From Gymnogyps californianus (taxonomy: Eukaryota > Chordata > Aves > Accipitriformes > Cathartidae): a stretch of 64,000 nt of DNA. The stretch spans positions 39,351,437 to 39,415,436 of the forward strand of contig NC_059500.1 of assembly GCF_018139145.2 (NCBI RefSeq), written 5' to 3'. Each line of letters opens with the position of its first letter. Within the stretch, counting starts at the first letter, position 1. Made by a program: the position numbers and the translations under genes. Positions 1 through 12,032 of this stretch are shown here, piece after piece. Below the pieces are notes generated by a model. It saw only the letters and a program-made list of their open reading frames with translations. It had not been told where the DNA came from and ran no database searches.

Positions 1-1631
1 TCCCTTCCCTTCCCTTCCCTTCCCTTCCCTTCCCTCCCTCCCCTCCCCTCCCCTCTTTCCCTCCCTCTTTCCCTCCCCTTCCCTTCCTTCCCTTCCCTCC
101 CCTCCCCTTCCTTCCCTTCCCTTCCCTTCCCTTCCCTTCCTTCCCTTCCCTTCCCTTCCCTTCCTTCCTTCCCTTCCCTTCCCTTCCCTTCCCTTCCTTC
201 CCTCCCCCCCTCCCTTCCCTCCCCTTCCCTCCCTTCCCTTCCCTTCCTTCCCTTCCCTTCCCTTCCCTTCCCTTCCCTTCCCTTCCCTTCCCTTCCCTTC
301 CCTTCCCTTCCCTTCCCTCCCTTCCCTCCCCTTCCTCCCTTCCCTCCCCTTCCCTTCCCTTCCCCTCCTCTCCCCTCCTCTCCCCTCCCCTCCCTCTTTC
401 CTCCCCTCTTTCCCTCCCCTCCCTCCCTTCCCTTCCCTTCCCTTCCCTTCCTCCCCTCCCCTCCTTCCCTCCCCTCCCCTTCCCTTCCCTTCCCTTCCCT
501 TCCCTTCCTCCCTCCCTTCCCTTCCCTTCCCTTCCCTCCCTTCCCTTCCCTCCCCTTCCCCTCCCTCCCTTCCCTTCCCTCCCTTCCCTTCCCTCCCCTT
601 CCCTTCCCTTCCCTCCCTTCCCTTCCCTTCCCTTCCCTTCCCTTCCCTTCCCTTCCTTCCCTTCCCTTCCCTTCCCTTCCCTTCCCTCCCTCTTCCCTTC
701 CCCTCCCTCCCTCCCTTCCCCTTCCCTCCCCTTCCCTTCCCTCCCCTTCCCTTCCCTTCCCTTCCCTCCCTTCCCTTCCCTTCCCTTCCCTTCCCTTCCC
801 TTCCCTTCCCTTCCCTTCCCTTCCCTTCCCTTCCCTTCCCTTCCCTTCCCTTCCCTTCCTCCCTCTTTCCCTCCCCTCTTTCCCTCCCCCCCCCCCCCCC
901 CCCTCCCTCCCCTTCCCTCCCCTTCCCTTCCCTTCCCTTCCCTTCCCTTCCCTTCCCTTCCCTTCCCTTCCCTTCCCTTCCCTTCCCTTCCCTTCCCTTC
1001 CCTTCCCTTCCTTCCCTCCCTCCCTTCCCTTCCCCTCCCTCCTCCCTCCCCTCCCTTCCCTTCCCTCCCTCCCTTCCCTTCCCTTCCCTTCCCTTCCCTT
1101 CCCTTCCCTTCCCTTCCCTTCCTTCCCTTCCTTCCCTTCCCTTCCCTTCCCCCCTTCCCTCCCCTTCCCTCCCCTCTTCCCTCCCCCTCCCCTCCCTCCC
1201 CTCCCCTCCCCTCCCCTTCCCTTCCCTTCCCTTCCCTCCCCTCCCCTTCCCTCCCCTCCCTCCCCTCCCCCCCCCCCCTTCCTTCCCTTCCCTTCCCTTC
1301 CCTCCCCTTCCCTTCCCTCCCTTCCCTTCCCTCCCTTCCCTTCCCCTCCCCTCCCCTCTTTCCCTTCCCTTCCCTTCCCTCCTTCCCTCCCCTTCCCTTC
1401 CCTTCCCTTCCCTTCCCTTCCCTTCCCTTCCCTTCCCTTCCCTTCCCTTCCCTCCCTTCCCTCCCCTTCCTTCCCTTCCCTCCTCTCCCCTCCCCTCCCC
1501 TCTTTCCCTCCCCTCTTTCCCTCCCCTCCCCTTCCCTTCCCTTCCCTTCCCTTCCCTTCCCTTCCCTTCCCTTCCCTTCCCTTCCCTTCCCTTCCCTTCC
1601 CTTCCCTTCCCTTCCCTTCCCTTCCCTTCCC
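1..1631. repeat. (TTCCC)n pentanucleotide array, pure pyrimidine strand
   Basis: Every base is C or T, mostly perfect TTCCC units with interspersed CCCTCC, CTCTTTCC and C-run variants, including a run of 18 C at 886-903. The array touches the left edge, so its true length is unknown. The minus strand reads GGGAA repeats, in which four GGG runs spaced by AA form a canonical G-quadruplex motif. The homopurine/homopyrimidine mirror symmetry also permits triplex DNA. The first purine on this strand is the A at 1632, where unique sequence begins abruptly. Confidence 0.97.
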
Positions 1632-4600
1632 AATGCAATATTATAATTTTTTTCAGTAGCAGCTTCAGCTTCCTGGAAGTCAAAGCTAGTAAGAAAAAGA
1701 ACAGTTTTGTCTGGGTTTTTTCTGCTGGTGTCAGATTATCAAAATGTTCTGGGTTTGACTGGATGTGGGTTGGCAAGTTAACTGGGTTAGACGAGGGAGG
1801 GAAAGTTGACTCTTTTTTCCTGAAATACATACTTCTTGGCTTCAGCTTGAAATTTTTTGGCTCTGTGCAAGGTACAAAGTCCCCCCACATACCTCCCTCT
1901 GTAGGTAACAGTGAAAATAGCCATGGTCGCAGAATAATAGCCATAAAGAAGACAAACACCATGGGCACATGTTTGCTATGCATATGCAGCATTATCGCAT
2001 ATAGTACTTTCATTAATAAACCTCAACTCCTAGTTTTAGCTGGTAGGTCTCCCACTTGTATCCTGGAGGTACCATTCCATACCCAAGCAGATTGCACTGT
2101 TAGGAAGTTTTTTGCCTTTCTCTCCTTCCCTTTGGCTTGTCTTTGCCATTAATTTCATTCCTCTCACTTGCCCCAAAATTTCATTTCTTCCTGGTTGCCT
2201 ACCCTCTTGAAATGCTTGCAGTATCTTGATGACCCCTTGTTGTTGTCTCCATTTAGACCCCAGAAGTAGTTCACAGAAGGCAGCACCTGTGGTCAACAAG
2301 ACCCTCTTGGACTTGGTACCCAGAAATCCACCATTACTCTTCTTGTAAGACCAAGTACCCATTTTTTTTCTCAAGATACATGTATTCTACTCTTAGCATA
2401 TTTACTTATCTTGCCACTCCAGAAATTTGTGTAAGGCTATGTGATTGAAAACTGACAGATTAAGTTCTGCTGTCCTGCTTCCAAAATCACCCATCAGTGA
2501 TGATGCTAGATCCCCCTGTGAGAGGGTATATGTAGGTGTAATGAAATTCAGAATCTACTGTGAAAATAAGTTCTGCTTCAGCCTCTTCAGATCAAACCTC
2601 CGATCCTTAAAGATTTCTGGGAGACCTGGTGTGTCCTCAGTCTGAGGTGGATTTTGAACTGGTGGATTCTGAACTGGTACAACTGCAGGGTGATCCATGC
2701 AAAAGAAGTAGGAATTTCAGCCAACCTGAGGTATTTTCACCTGCACTATTCTCTGTCAGATCCTTTGCTCAGAGGAGAAAATCTGGGATAACAGTTGCTA
2801 AAAGCAAGAAGGTGAATATATTTATTTAGTAGAAAACTGTCTTTTTTGAGCATACAAGGTCTTGGAGAGCTCTCCTTCAGAAGTGTAGGCTGAAAAATTG
2901 CCAGCACATACAGTCTTAAACCAAACATTGTGAGTTTTTTAAGCTGTCCTACTTTGATGTATTTGCCAAAGCCCCATTTTAGTATTCAATATTTCCTCTG
3001 TTGTCATCATTAGTGGTATCATTAAGTGTTTCAGAGGAGCCAAAGAGTTGAGTGTTAGGTCTTCAGAAATAAATGGAATAAGCACTGTTTAACTGACGTG
3101 GTATTAAGCAGGAACTTTCAACACAGTGAAAATTAAAAATACCATATAGAAACAGTATACATTGATGCATTATTATATGTTAAGACTGAGAGTGTTGGTC
3201 CATCACAGTGCGTAAACACTAATATTTAACTGTGAACAGGTAGTGGAGGAACAAGAAATTGCCAGCAGCAAAAACACTCCAGGTGGAATTTGTCAGGTAA
3301 ATTTATACGCGTAAATTCAGCAAACTTTTAGAATAGATGTAAATAGCCCAATTCGATGTTTGATAAGGAGGTTTCTCCTCATGACTGAAAAAGAAAAAAC
3401 AACAAAATAAATCCTTTTTCAGTTGCACTCAGAAAAGCAGAACAACAAGAACTTATGAAGGAGGTCTGAAAATTAAAACAAGAAAGAAGTCTGTGGGTAT
3501 TGGAAAGGGGGTTTGGTTGAAGCCCTAGAAGGGCCCCTGCAGTTTGTCGTCTCTGGCATATTGACTTATAAATATCTGATTTACAATACACTAAACCCTC
3601 CCTTGGGTCAGTCTGTTTCTGAAGCACAGTAAACACAAAAAGATATGCTGTAACTGTCCTTTCTGTAAGAAAAGAAAAGAAAAGGGGGGAAGAAAAAAAA
3701 AAAGAAGAAAGAAAAAGAAGAAAAAAAGAGAAAAAAGTTCTCTTTTACTCTGAAATCTATCTTCCAATATTTAAACTAATTAATTATAAAGGGGACATTA
3801 TATATATATTTGTGTGTGTATGCGTGTGTATAAAAAAAGAGATATTTAAGGGAAGCAGAAAATGTGTTATTTAAGTAATAAAGAAAAAGGCCAGACAGCA
3901 TTTAATGCTCACAGAGGGTATCTTTTTTCATAGGTGATTAGTGACCAATGTTTATGTTGGATGTATATCAATATACATTTTAAGCTAGGATCATATTAGT
4001 AGACTCTGTCTTCAGACCAGTTTAAAACTATTTTTCAGCTCCTCTCTCTCCGCCTTTAAAAGTAATCACTGGTAACAAAAATTCTACACGCAAAACTTGG
4101 GTCACTGTGCTGACAGAAATTCAGTGCAAGATAGCTGGCTTAGCAAATGTGTTTCTAATGCATGACCAAAAATAATAATCTAGCTGTGTTGATGCCACAG
4201 TGCTAACTGGAGCAAAATGCAAGAGCGAAATGTCTCCTCAGAAAAGCAAATATGTATTATTTCCTGAAGCCCTTACAAGAAGCAGATCTGTGACATTAAG
4301 AAGGACATTTTTCCTTTCTTAATTTCAGAAAGGAAACACACAACCACCTCTTTGCTCATTTTAAAAAAATGTTGTAATCATAAAAGCCAAATGATATTAA
4401 AGAAGTTATAGGGAAATAGGACTCCACAATTCTGAACACAGAAAAGCTGATGTTAATTTCTACACCCAGGCAAGAGCAGCATCACCTTACATTGCCAAAA
4501 TGTCTGGCAAGAGTTACTTTTTAGAGAGCTACTTCCTAAAAACAGATCTGCCAGCTGAGACAGTGAAGCTCTAAGTGCTTTGGTTAGTCATCATAGACTA

Positions 4601-5272
4601 ATGAGCAGCTTTTGAGTAAAATAGGTAGTTCAAAATTATGAAGCGTAGTAGGTTTTTGTGTGGCGCAGAAAAAGGTGATGAAAGAGAAAAGATGCTGTGA
4701 AGCTGACCATGGCTGGACTTTATTCACCTATTGTGATAGCAGTTACACTGTCAATGAAAGGCTGATGGAAACCACCAAGAGGAGAAAAAAGAAGCTGCTG
4801 GAAAGGTCAGTAATACATCAGGCTTCAGACAATAAAAATAATATAAATGTCGGCAGAGATTAGAGGAATTGAAATATGTAATTTTACTACTTTAACTCTT
4901 GTGAAACATCAATAAAACTTATCACAATAGGGGCCTGGCAAAGCCTACACAGATTTTTTTTGCCTTTAAAAAGTATGGAATCATCTCAACATTTGTTTTT
5001 ATTTTCTCTTGTTAAAAATGGCTTTAACAAGTGGCAGAATTTAATCCTCCGTAAATCTGGAAGCATTCTTCGCTAAGAAGCAGGTTTTCCCCGCTTAATA
5101 TTCTTATTCTTTAAAAATGTAGCCAAAATCTACAAAGTTCAGTCAATAAATTCAAAAGAAATAGAATTTCATTCAGAGTTGGTTTATGAAAAGCCTTCAC
5201 TTGGGATGTTTTGAAACAAGGAGGACATCTAGCTAGACTACCCAGATGGATGCTCTAAGTGACCAGAAGGAA
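1632..5272. other. AT-rich non-coding flank
   Basis: Unique, AT-rich sequence with only short random-looking reading frames (longest about 129 codons, no recognisable domain, no plausible splice structure). It contains a homopurine stretch at 3667-3737 and a short TA/TG-rich patch near 3798-3832. I recognise no gene, RNA or transposon here. Confidence 0.6.
3667..3737 (+). repeat. Homopurine (GAAA/GAAAAA-rich) tract
   Basis: This is 71 consecutive A/G bases, mostly GAAAA and GAAGAAA units with one run of G. It is low-complexity sequence of microsatellite origin with no coding potential. Confidence 0.85.
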
Positions 5273-5314
5273 GTGTGTGTGTGTGTGCGCGCGCGCGCGC
5301 GCGTGTGTGTGTGT
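5273..5314. repeat. (GT)n(GC)n(GT)n compound dinucleotide repeat
   Basis: This is 42 bases of strictly alternating purine and pyrimidine: GT units, then a central block of GC units, then GT units. A CG-rich core flanked by TG units is the classical sequence type favouring left-handed Z-DNA. Confidence 0.95.
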
Positions 5315-8300
5315 AACAAATGCAACATTGGCAACTCACAGTGAATTTTATGGTACTCAATTTTTGTTTTCTTCACTTAATAACACAAGGCACTTTCAGA
5401 ATTTAATTGTGGGAAAATCTGCAATGACCCTGATAAAAATAAGAGAGTAAAGGAAAAAATTGCTCAATCACTATTTTTCTTCAATCTTAAAAAGAAATAT
5501 TTGGGTTTTGGACACCAGGAGAGTAGCAATACCAGGTAAGAAGACCAGCCCAAATCTAGCACATAGAAAGCATCTTTCCAGCAACTTCAAGGAGCAATGT
5601 AGTCTGAAAAAATGTCACGAATCTCTAGCCAAAGTCTGGCCACTGTTTCATCACAATAAACAACAGGAATAGTCTAATTAGTGGCAAATAGTAAGCCCCC
5701 TTACAGTCTCTTATATACTCCAGAGTCACTCCACAGCTACTAAGTATGCATCTAACCAAGGATGCTGCAAGTGCATCTTGGCTAGAGATGCAGTCATGCA
5801 GGCAAAATGTACTATTGAAACCAAGAGTGAAAGTTAAGATGAAACTCCTTATGCCAAAGGCTGGCAAGGGGAGAAGCAGAGCTGAGGGAAGACCATGGAG
5901 AACTGAGTGACTGCTCTAAAAATAAGAAAGATGGGAAGGATTAAGTTCATTGAATGGTCTTTTAGAAAGAGTGGCCACGGTCCTGTGGAGCTGTGTTCCA
6001 CAGATTCAGACCTCTCTTGCAGCCACGGCAGTACCAAATTAACTTTCCAAGACTTGAAATTAGGCTAAATTACTGTTTTGCTGCTCTTTGCAATCTGCCC
6101 CAGTGGACTGTTGCCTGTTTTTCTTATCCTTAAATGCACGAAGCCCTGATTCATTACAAGATAACACTGCAGAATTATGTTCATCTGCTCCTTCCATAAG
6201 AGAAATCTGTGGAAATACAAGTTTTAAAAAGTGTGGTTTGTGCTTGTAAAGTCTTCTCATGGAGACGCAGGGGCTTACAGACCTCATGAGATGGATGTCT
6301 ATCTGCATCACAGATCAGACATTTCTGCTATTTGATTTGGTAGGTGTGCATGGTGTTTGCACCAGGAACAGTCTTTCTGTTCCAGAAAAGTAGCGGAATT
6401 TAACCACACAACTGTCATAGTGCTGAGGCTTTGCTGATTTCCAAGAATAATGTCCAGGACAAAGTAGGTTTTTAATGGCATAAGAATTCCATGCTGTGTA
6501 AAAGATACTGAGGCATTCAATATCAGGTTTCCAGAGAACTAGAGTATTAGCAGCATTTTCACAATTGTTCTAAGCTCCACATCTGTTCTATGTCCTTGAT
6601 ATTAGCAACATTTTTGGATGCCTCTGTATTGATTAAAAGCAACACTACACAAATTAGGATGTCATTTTCTTTCCCCTCCCATTTAGACCCTCTGCACAGA
6701 GACTTCCATGAATGAAAAGTTCAAAGTAGTGTCAAATAATGTAAAACACACAGTCATATATGTAATTTCCCCTCTTCTGAGTAATTGTCTATAGCAGCAC
6801 CTCTCTTTCGTAATTTTTATGTGAGAGAGCATACTGTGATTATTTAGCCAAGAATTAAAATTGCTGCCAAGATGCTGTTACAGTCATCCCTCACTTCTGT
6901 ATCTCTCAGCTGACAATGCAATGTCATTGCTTACGCTCCAAACTGCTTTACCACTTCCACGTCTTTCCACTCTTAAGAAACCCTACCAAATTAGCTATTG
7001 CAGTCTGGTTGGTCATGATCCCAAGTGCTGTCCATCTTGCTGACCCCGTAACTGGGGTGGCCCAGCAGTTTTCCTCCAGGCTCTTAGCCTTGTAAGAACC
7101 ACCAGCAGCAGCAAGAAGCAATACAACTATGCACTGGATACAAAGAAAAGACTGAAGAGCTGTCTTCGGGCTTTATGTAAAATATTCTGAAGTAATTGTG
7201 GGGTACACGTGAGCCACATGAGCTGGAGCAGAGTTCATGGCAGAAGAGTCTGCCTCTGTGTGCTCCCACAAGGATAGTGCATGGACCAAATCTGTCCAAC
7301 CCAAAAGACTCTGATGTTTCACCATGTGAGCAGGAATCAGGCTTCACCATTTGACCAAGAAATCAGGTGGATCTCTATTACACGCAGTGTCACAAAGACA
7401 TTGTAGATTTATCCATAGTACTTCATCAGAATTCAAACCTCAAAAACATTAAGCTAGTCTATAATCAAAATACTGTTTCAGTTCTGACATAGTTATATTA
7501 AAGAGAAAACTTTACAAGCTCACAATAAGCAGAAGATGATTTCAAGAAAGAAGTTTCTTTAAAAATAGATACAAAATATCATAAAAGATGCTAGGCAGAT
7601 AATTATTTCAAAAGACCCCAAAACCTGAGTTTCAGATTATACGTGCACAAGCTTGGTTTTTTGTCTACCAGTTACCTCACCCAAAGTTGATTTAATAATT
7701 AAATAGGATACAGAGTGTATACACCTCATATAAAGTGAGACATACTGATACAACATACATTCAAGTACATATGAAACATTTTAAACTACAAGTCAATCTT
7801 GCAAAACTCTATTTTAGTGTAGTTTTCTTTCTTAAGTTTACCTATATATTAGAATAATAAGATCCCAGTTTCTCAGTTTTTAATTACACCACAAGTTAAA
7901 TGTTGGGGAAAAAAGATGATATAATGAAATGACAGATAAATCTACAGTGACCAAAAATCCAAATATGAATTCAGTGAAGAAAAATGACTGTAGTATCTAG
8001 GATCAGAGATAGCTTTGAATGTACAGTAGCTCATTTGCTAATGAATGCAGACTGGCCAGGAAATAAGAGACCTGCTTCATTATGGCTGCCCCACGGTTAC
8101 TCTAAACCTTATTTTGAAACAGCATGGACAGAATAAAAACTTCTTAAGCTGGTTGTCCTTCGCTCTGAGACAGGATAATCTTTGAGAAACATTTTACGGT
8201 GCATCTTTTGAAGAAAAGTGCATTAGTCTTTACTGAAAAAACATTTGGTTGACCTTGAAAATAAAGCATTCATGAGAAGTATGAGCAGAAGTTTTCATTA

Positions 8301-8365
8301 TTCCTTAAGCCCTCCCTTCACAGAGACAAAAAATTCCTCCCTCCATTGCAGCACCACAATGCCCA
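5315..8365. other. AT-rich non-coding flank
   Basis: No coding exon, RNA gene or recognisable transposon could be identified. Reading frames on both strands are short and without domains. The stretch around 8030-8090 is of higher complexity and could be a conserved non-coding element, but that needs an alignment. Confidence 0.5.
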
Positions 8366-8412
8366 GTTGCCAGGCAACTGATCTTTTATGGTGGATCTCC
8401 ATGGCAACTGAT
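8366..8412. promoter_or_regulatory. Paired RFX-type X-box motifs
   Basis: GTTGCCAGGCAAC at 8366-8378 is a palindromic match to the RFX X-box consensus (GTNRCC, 0-3 nt, RGYAAC). A second, weaker match with an intact right half, ATCTCCATGGCAAC, lies at 8395-8408. The ten bases GGCAACTGAT recur at 8373 and 8403, exactly 30 bp apart, so the two sites face the same side of the helix. A TATAAAAGG sequence follows at 8462-8470. The motif match is seen in the sequence. Function as an enhancer or promoter is inference. Confidence 0.45.
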
Positions 8413-8470
8413 GTAAACAAAATCATAAATCCCATTACCTAGCTAAATGCTAGGGCTGTGCTATAAAAGG

Positions 8471-11400
8471 AGAAAGAATCACTCTGAAGTTTAAAGACAT
8501 AATATAAAAGAGTGGCAATGAAATTTAAAAAAATAAATTTCTCTTGCTGATATTATAGTTAATGTGGTTCATCTTACCAAACTTTCTCTTTTTCCATTTT
8601 CCTACAAGCCATTCAAAACTATTTTTCTCCTAATTTAGTAAGTACATTTTCAGCATAATTAAGCTGCCTAAGGAAACCACTACACTCAACAGGTAAGCCT
8701 TCAGTCACAGTTAAGACCAATCTGTGCAGAGAAGAATTGTGCTAACATTGTTCTAGTGCATTGGAAAGCCTTTGGGGTAGATAAATCAAAGCTGAAGCTG
8801 GCTGGTAAGCTACAGTGGCTAAGCAGATAGTTCCGCCTAGTTTGCCTAGTGGAAAATCAAAATAGAAAGGTACAACACTCAGTTCACTTTTGCTCCCTGT
8901 GAGCACACGGAGAAATTCAGGCTGGCCACAGAACCAGGTCAGATCTGAACACATGCTCATGGGCTCTTCAGAAGGGTCTTACAGCTGGTGATACTATGAC
9001 AAAAGACCAGCACAAGGCAAAGACCTGAACTGTGCAAGTAGAGTTTTCTACTCAATGGTAGTAGGTCTAACATTCATTTGGACACCTATGTTAACGAGTC
9101 ATTTTAGCAGCACCCTTAGAAGATGGAAACAATGCAATTTTGCATCTTTGAGTGGAAAAAGGCTGCATTTGCATTTATTTGTTCTACTTAGTCTCTATTT
9201 ATTTATATCCTTCACTGTATGTCACAGACAGTGAAACTCTGGGGCTTTTACCTTCTTAAATCCTACTTCCTTCTGGATAGACTGTGTCTTTTAAATACCA
9301 GTTGGTGCCACAATCTCCCTTAAGATGGTATCTGTTTAGTTCACTACATTTTTTGTTACAATCCATGTGTCTACAAAGTGACCCACAGACGGCATTTTTG
9401 TGACTCTGATTATACTTTTAAATATGATGAGCATGCAATACTTCCAAGTATAAATAAATCAACATACATACAGATCTATTTGAATTCTTTTTCAAATCTG
9501 ACCCTATGATTTCTTTCTTGAGCACTGTGCATTCAAGTTACACTCCCAAGAAGGAAAGAAATGATTGTACCCAAGATATACATCATACTTTCCTTATCTG
9601 CATTTGTAGTGCAGATGAACTGAATAATTTTAGAAGCAGATATATGATTTGTGATTGCATATTTAATGATTTTTTTTAAAAGGTATGTGAAAGTTAAAAC
9701 TTATTTGACTGCAAACTAATAATAGCAGCAAGGGTATTATGGTTTTGAGTGTATACAGATTATGCTAACGTACTGATTATTCCTTATGTTAACACCTCTA
9801 GTCTTTTAAAAGCATTATACATTATAAAGATTTTGCATGGATCCAGCAATAATAAAAGAAAAATAACCTTTTATGGACATCTTCCTTGGAATGCTTTGTG
9901 GAGCCCCTCATTGTCTCAGAGCAATATCTTTTAAAAATGGATTAATTAATGGTGAAGCAAGAACAGAAGGCTCCATCTCTTGATCCGTAGATCTGTACAT
10001 TCTAGGTCAAACAATATACTTTGCAGCTTATGTTTGTCATTGTATTATGGTATTCCACAGCCAAAATTAGACAAACAGGTACACAATCTTTTAGAAATGT
10101 TAAGTGAAATTCACAATATTCCATGTCAAAGGTAATTAATTAAATCATTTAGCAACTCTCTAGGCTCTAAAAACTTGTTCTGATAGTCAGACATAGCAGA
10201 AATTCCCTGAAGTACCTCTCTACTTCTGACTGTGTGAAGAATCTGAGTTTCCTTGTAAGAATGTTGGGGCTTTTTAGGTGCCCTCTCTTGCTTTCTTGAT
10301 TAAATTATTCTCTAACAACTGCTTTACAAATACAGTTTGAGTTAGAAATGGATTGGAACAGCAAATCCTCTTCTGTATTTTTAATTTACCACAAAATGGG
10401 CATGAGTACTAGACAAATATATAGGCCAAGCAGGGACAGTAAAGGAACAGTGTCATTTATTGTTTGGATGAGGAAAGCTTTGTGTGAGTACAGAAGCATG
10501 AGCAGACCTCATGTATAGCCTGAGACTGAGTGGCCCTTCTTGGGTGTTACCCAAGAGTGTCAAGACAGCTTGAGAAATTATGGCTATGCTATGGCTGTGC
10601 CACTGTCTGAATAGACCTGACCCTGACAGCTGAGGTTTTAAAAACTGTAACTGGAGGATACTGTTCCTTTCCACACGGTTGGGGAGTTCAGGGAGAGTTA
10701 GGAATACAGAAGAGAAGACTTCTGTCGTGAGACAGCTACATTACTGCTGACCAAAATTGCTGTCTTCTAATGGGGAGAAAGAACACTTTTTGGAAGACAA
10801 TAGTTGCATCCTTCTCACTACTCTGCCTCACTTTTAGAGCTCCTGCAGAGAACTTTGTCCAGCCTTCTTCCACAGGCTTTACAGGTAGATGTTTAACAAA
10901 AGAGCGTGCATGCCCCAACAGCTTGTCAGGTGTTGTTGTTCTCCTTATTGATGCGTGACTGTTTCTTCCAACAGAGTATGAAGCCTCTTGTCTGGTTCCA
11001 ATTAAAACTAATAAAGGCTGGTGGCAATGTCCTTTGTAGAAATTAACATGGCCATTAGTAATAGAGAGTCTTAACACGTATAGCTTTTTGTTCTTCTGCT
11101 TAAATGCTTCTTCGTTCACGTTCATCCTTCTAGGCTAATGAAGATGCTAAGTAAAGACAAAAGTGGATCAGCTAGCATTGATTTTACCTGCTCTCACTGA
11201 AAACATGATGCAAGCTTTGATTACCATTGTTTAGCTTTGCTGTCACTTTTGAACAGCATCAGAAAATATTGATATACTTTCAACTTGTGTTTAATGCCCT
11301 GGCACATGTATCCTACTTTTAATGAGATAAATACAGTAGGACAAAAATAGTATTCCTTTTAGAGTTAAAATAGTTGATTACTATCAACCTTTTAAACAAA

Positions 11401-11987
11401 GACTAGATAGCTATTGTGCCTTTAATCTCCATAATCTCAGTTACCATTTGTCTTTTATTGTAAATGTAAGTATAATTATAGATTGAAATAATAAGCTGGT
11501 TTTAACATAAAAGGGAGACGGAAATTGCAAAAGCCTAGACCATACTTTCCATTATTCCATATACAATACTTAATATTCTCCTACTTTTGCTATGCTCTGT
11601 AAAAAAAAAAAACATGCCTCTCAAAGGACAGCAGTAAAATGTAAATTACCCTGGCTTACATTCATCTAAAATACAGCAAACTGTTGAAAAGTATGTACAG
11701 CTAATAGGATACTTCAGAATTTAGAGGACTTTTAGTTGAAATAATGTCTAGTCTCATGAAGGCCCTGGAGTTTCTCTCATAAGTAGGGACAAGGGAAACA
11801 ACAGAATTAAGTGCTGAATAGATAATAGAAAAGGAGGATATTCTTAAGTCTTTCCTCACAAAATTCTAACTGAAGGATAATGCAGAATTAGATTCCTTTC
11901 AAAATAAAAAAAAAGAGTGTCTGTGGAACATGAAAATATTGGCCTAAAATGAACAAAACAGAAAACCACTCTGGATATTCCACTATA
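8471..11987. other. AT-rich non-coding flank
   Basis: Unique sequence with no recognisable gene or mobile element. Longer reading frames, such as the 129-codon one at 10736-11125 on the minus strand, overlap unrelated frames on the other strand and show no domain or splice context. Confidence 0.5.
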
Positions 11988-12032
11988 ATTATTATTATTA
12001 CTACTACTAACGATGATAATAATAATAATAAT
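11988..12032. repeat. ATT/ACT/AAT trinucleotide repeat with inverted symmetry
   Basis: ATT units at 11988-12000 are followed by ACT units, a short spacer, and AAT units at 12017-12032. The ATT and AAT halves are complementary, so the stretch can fold into a weak hairpin as well as being a microsatellite. Confidence 0.85.
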
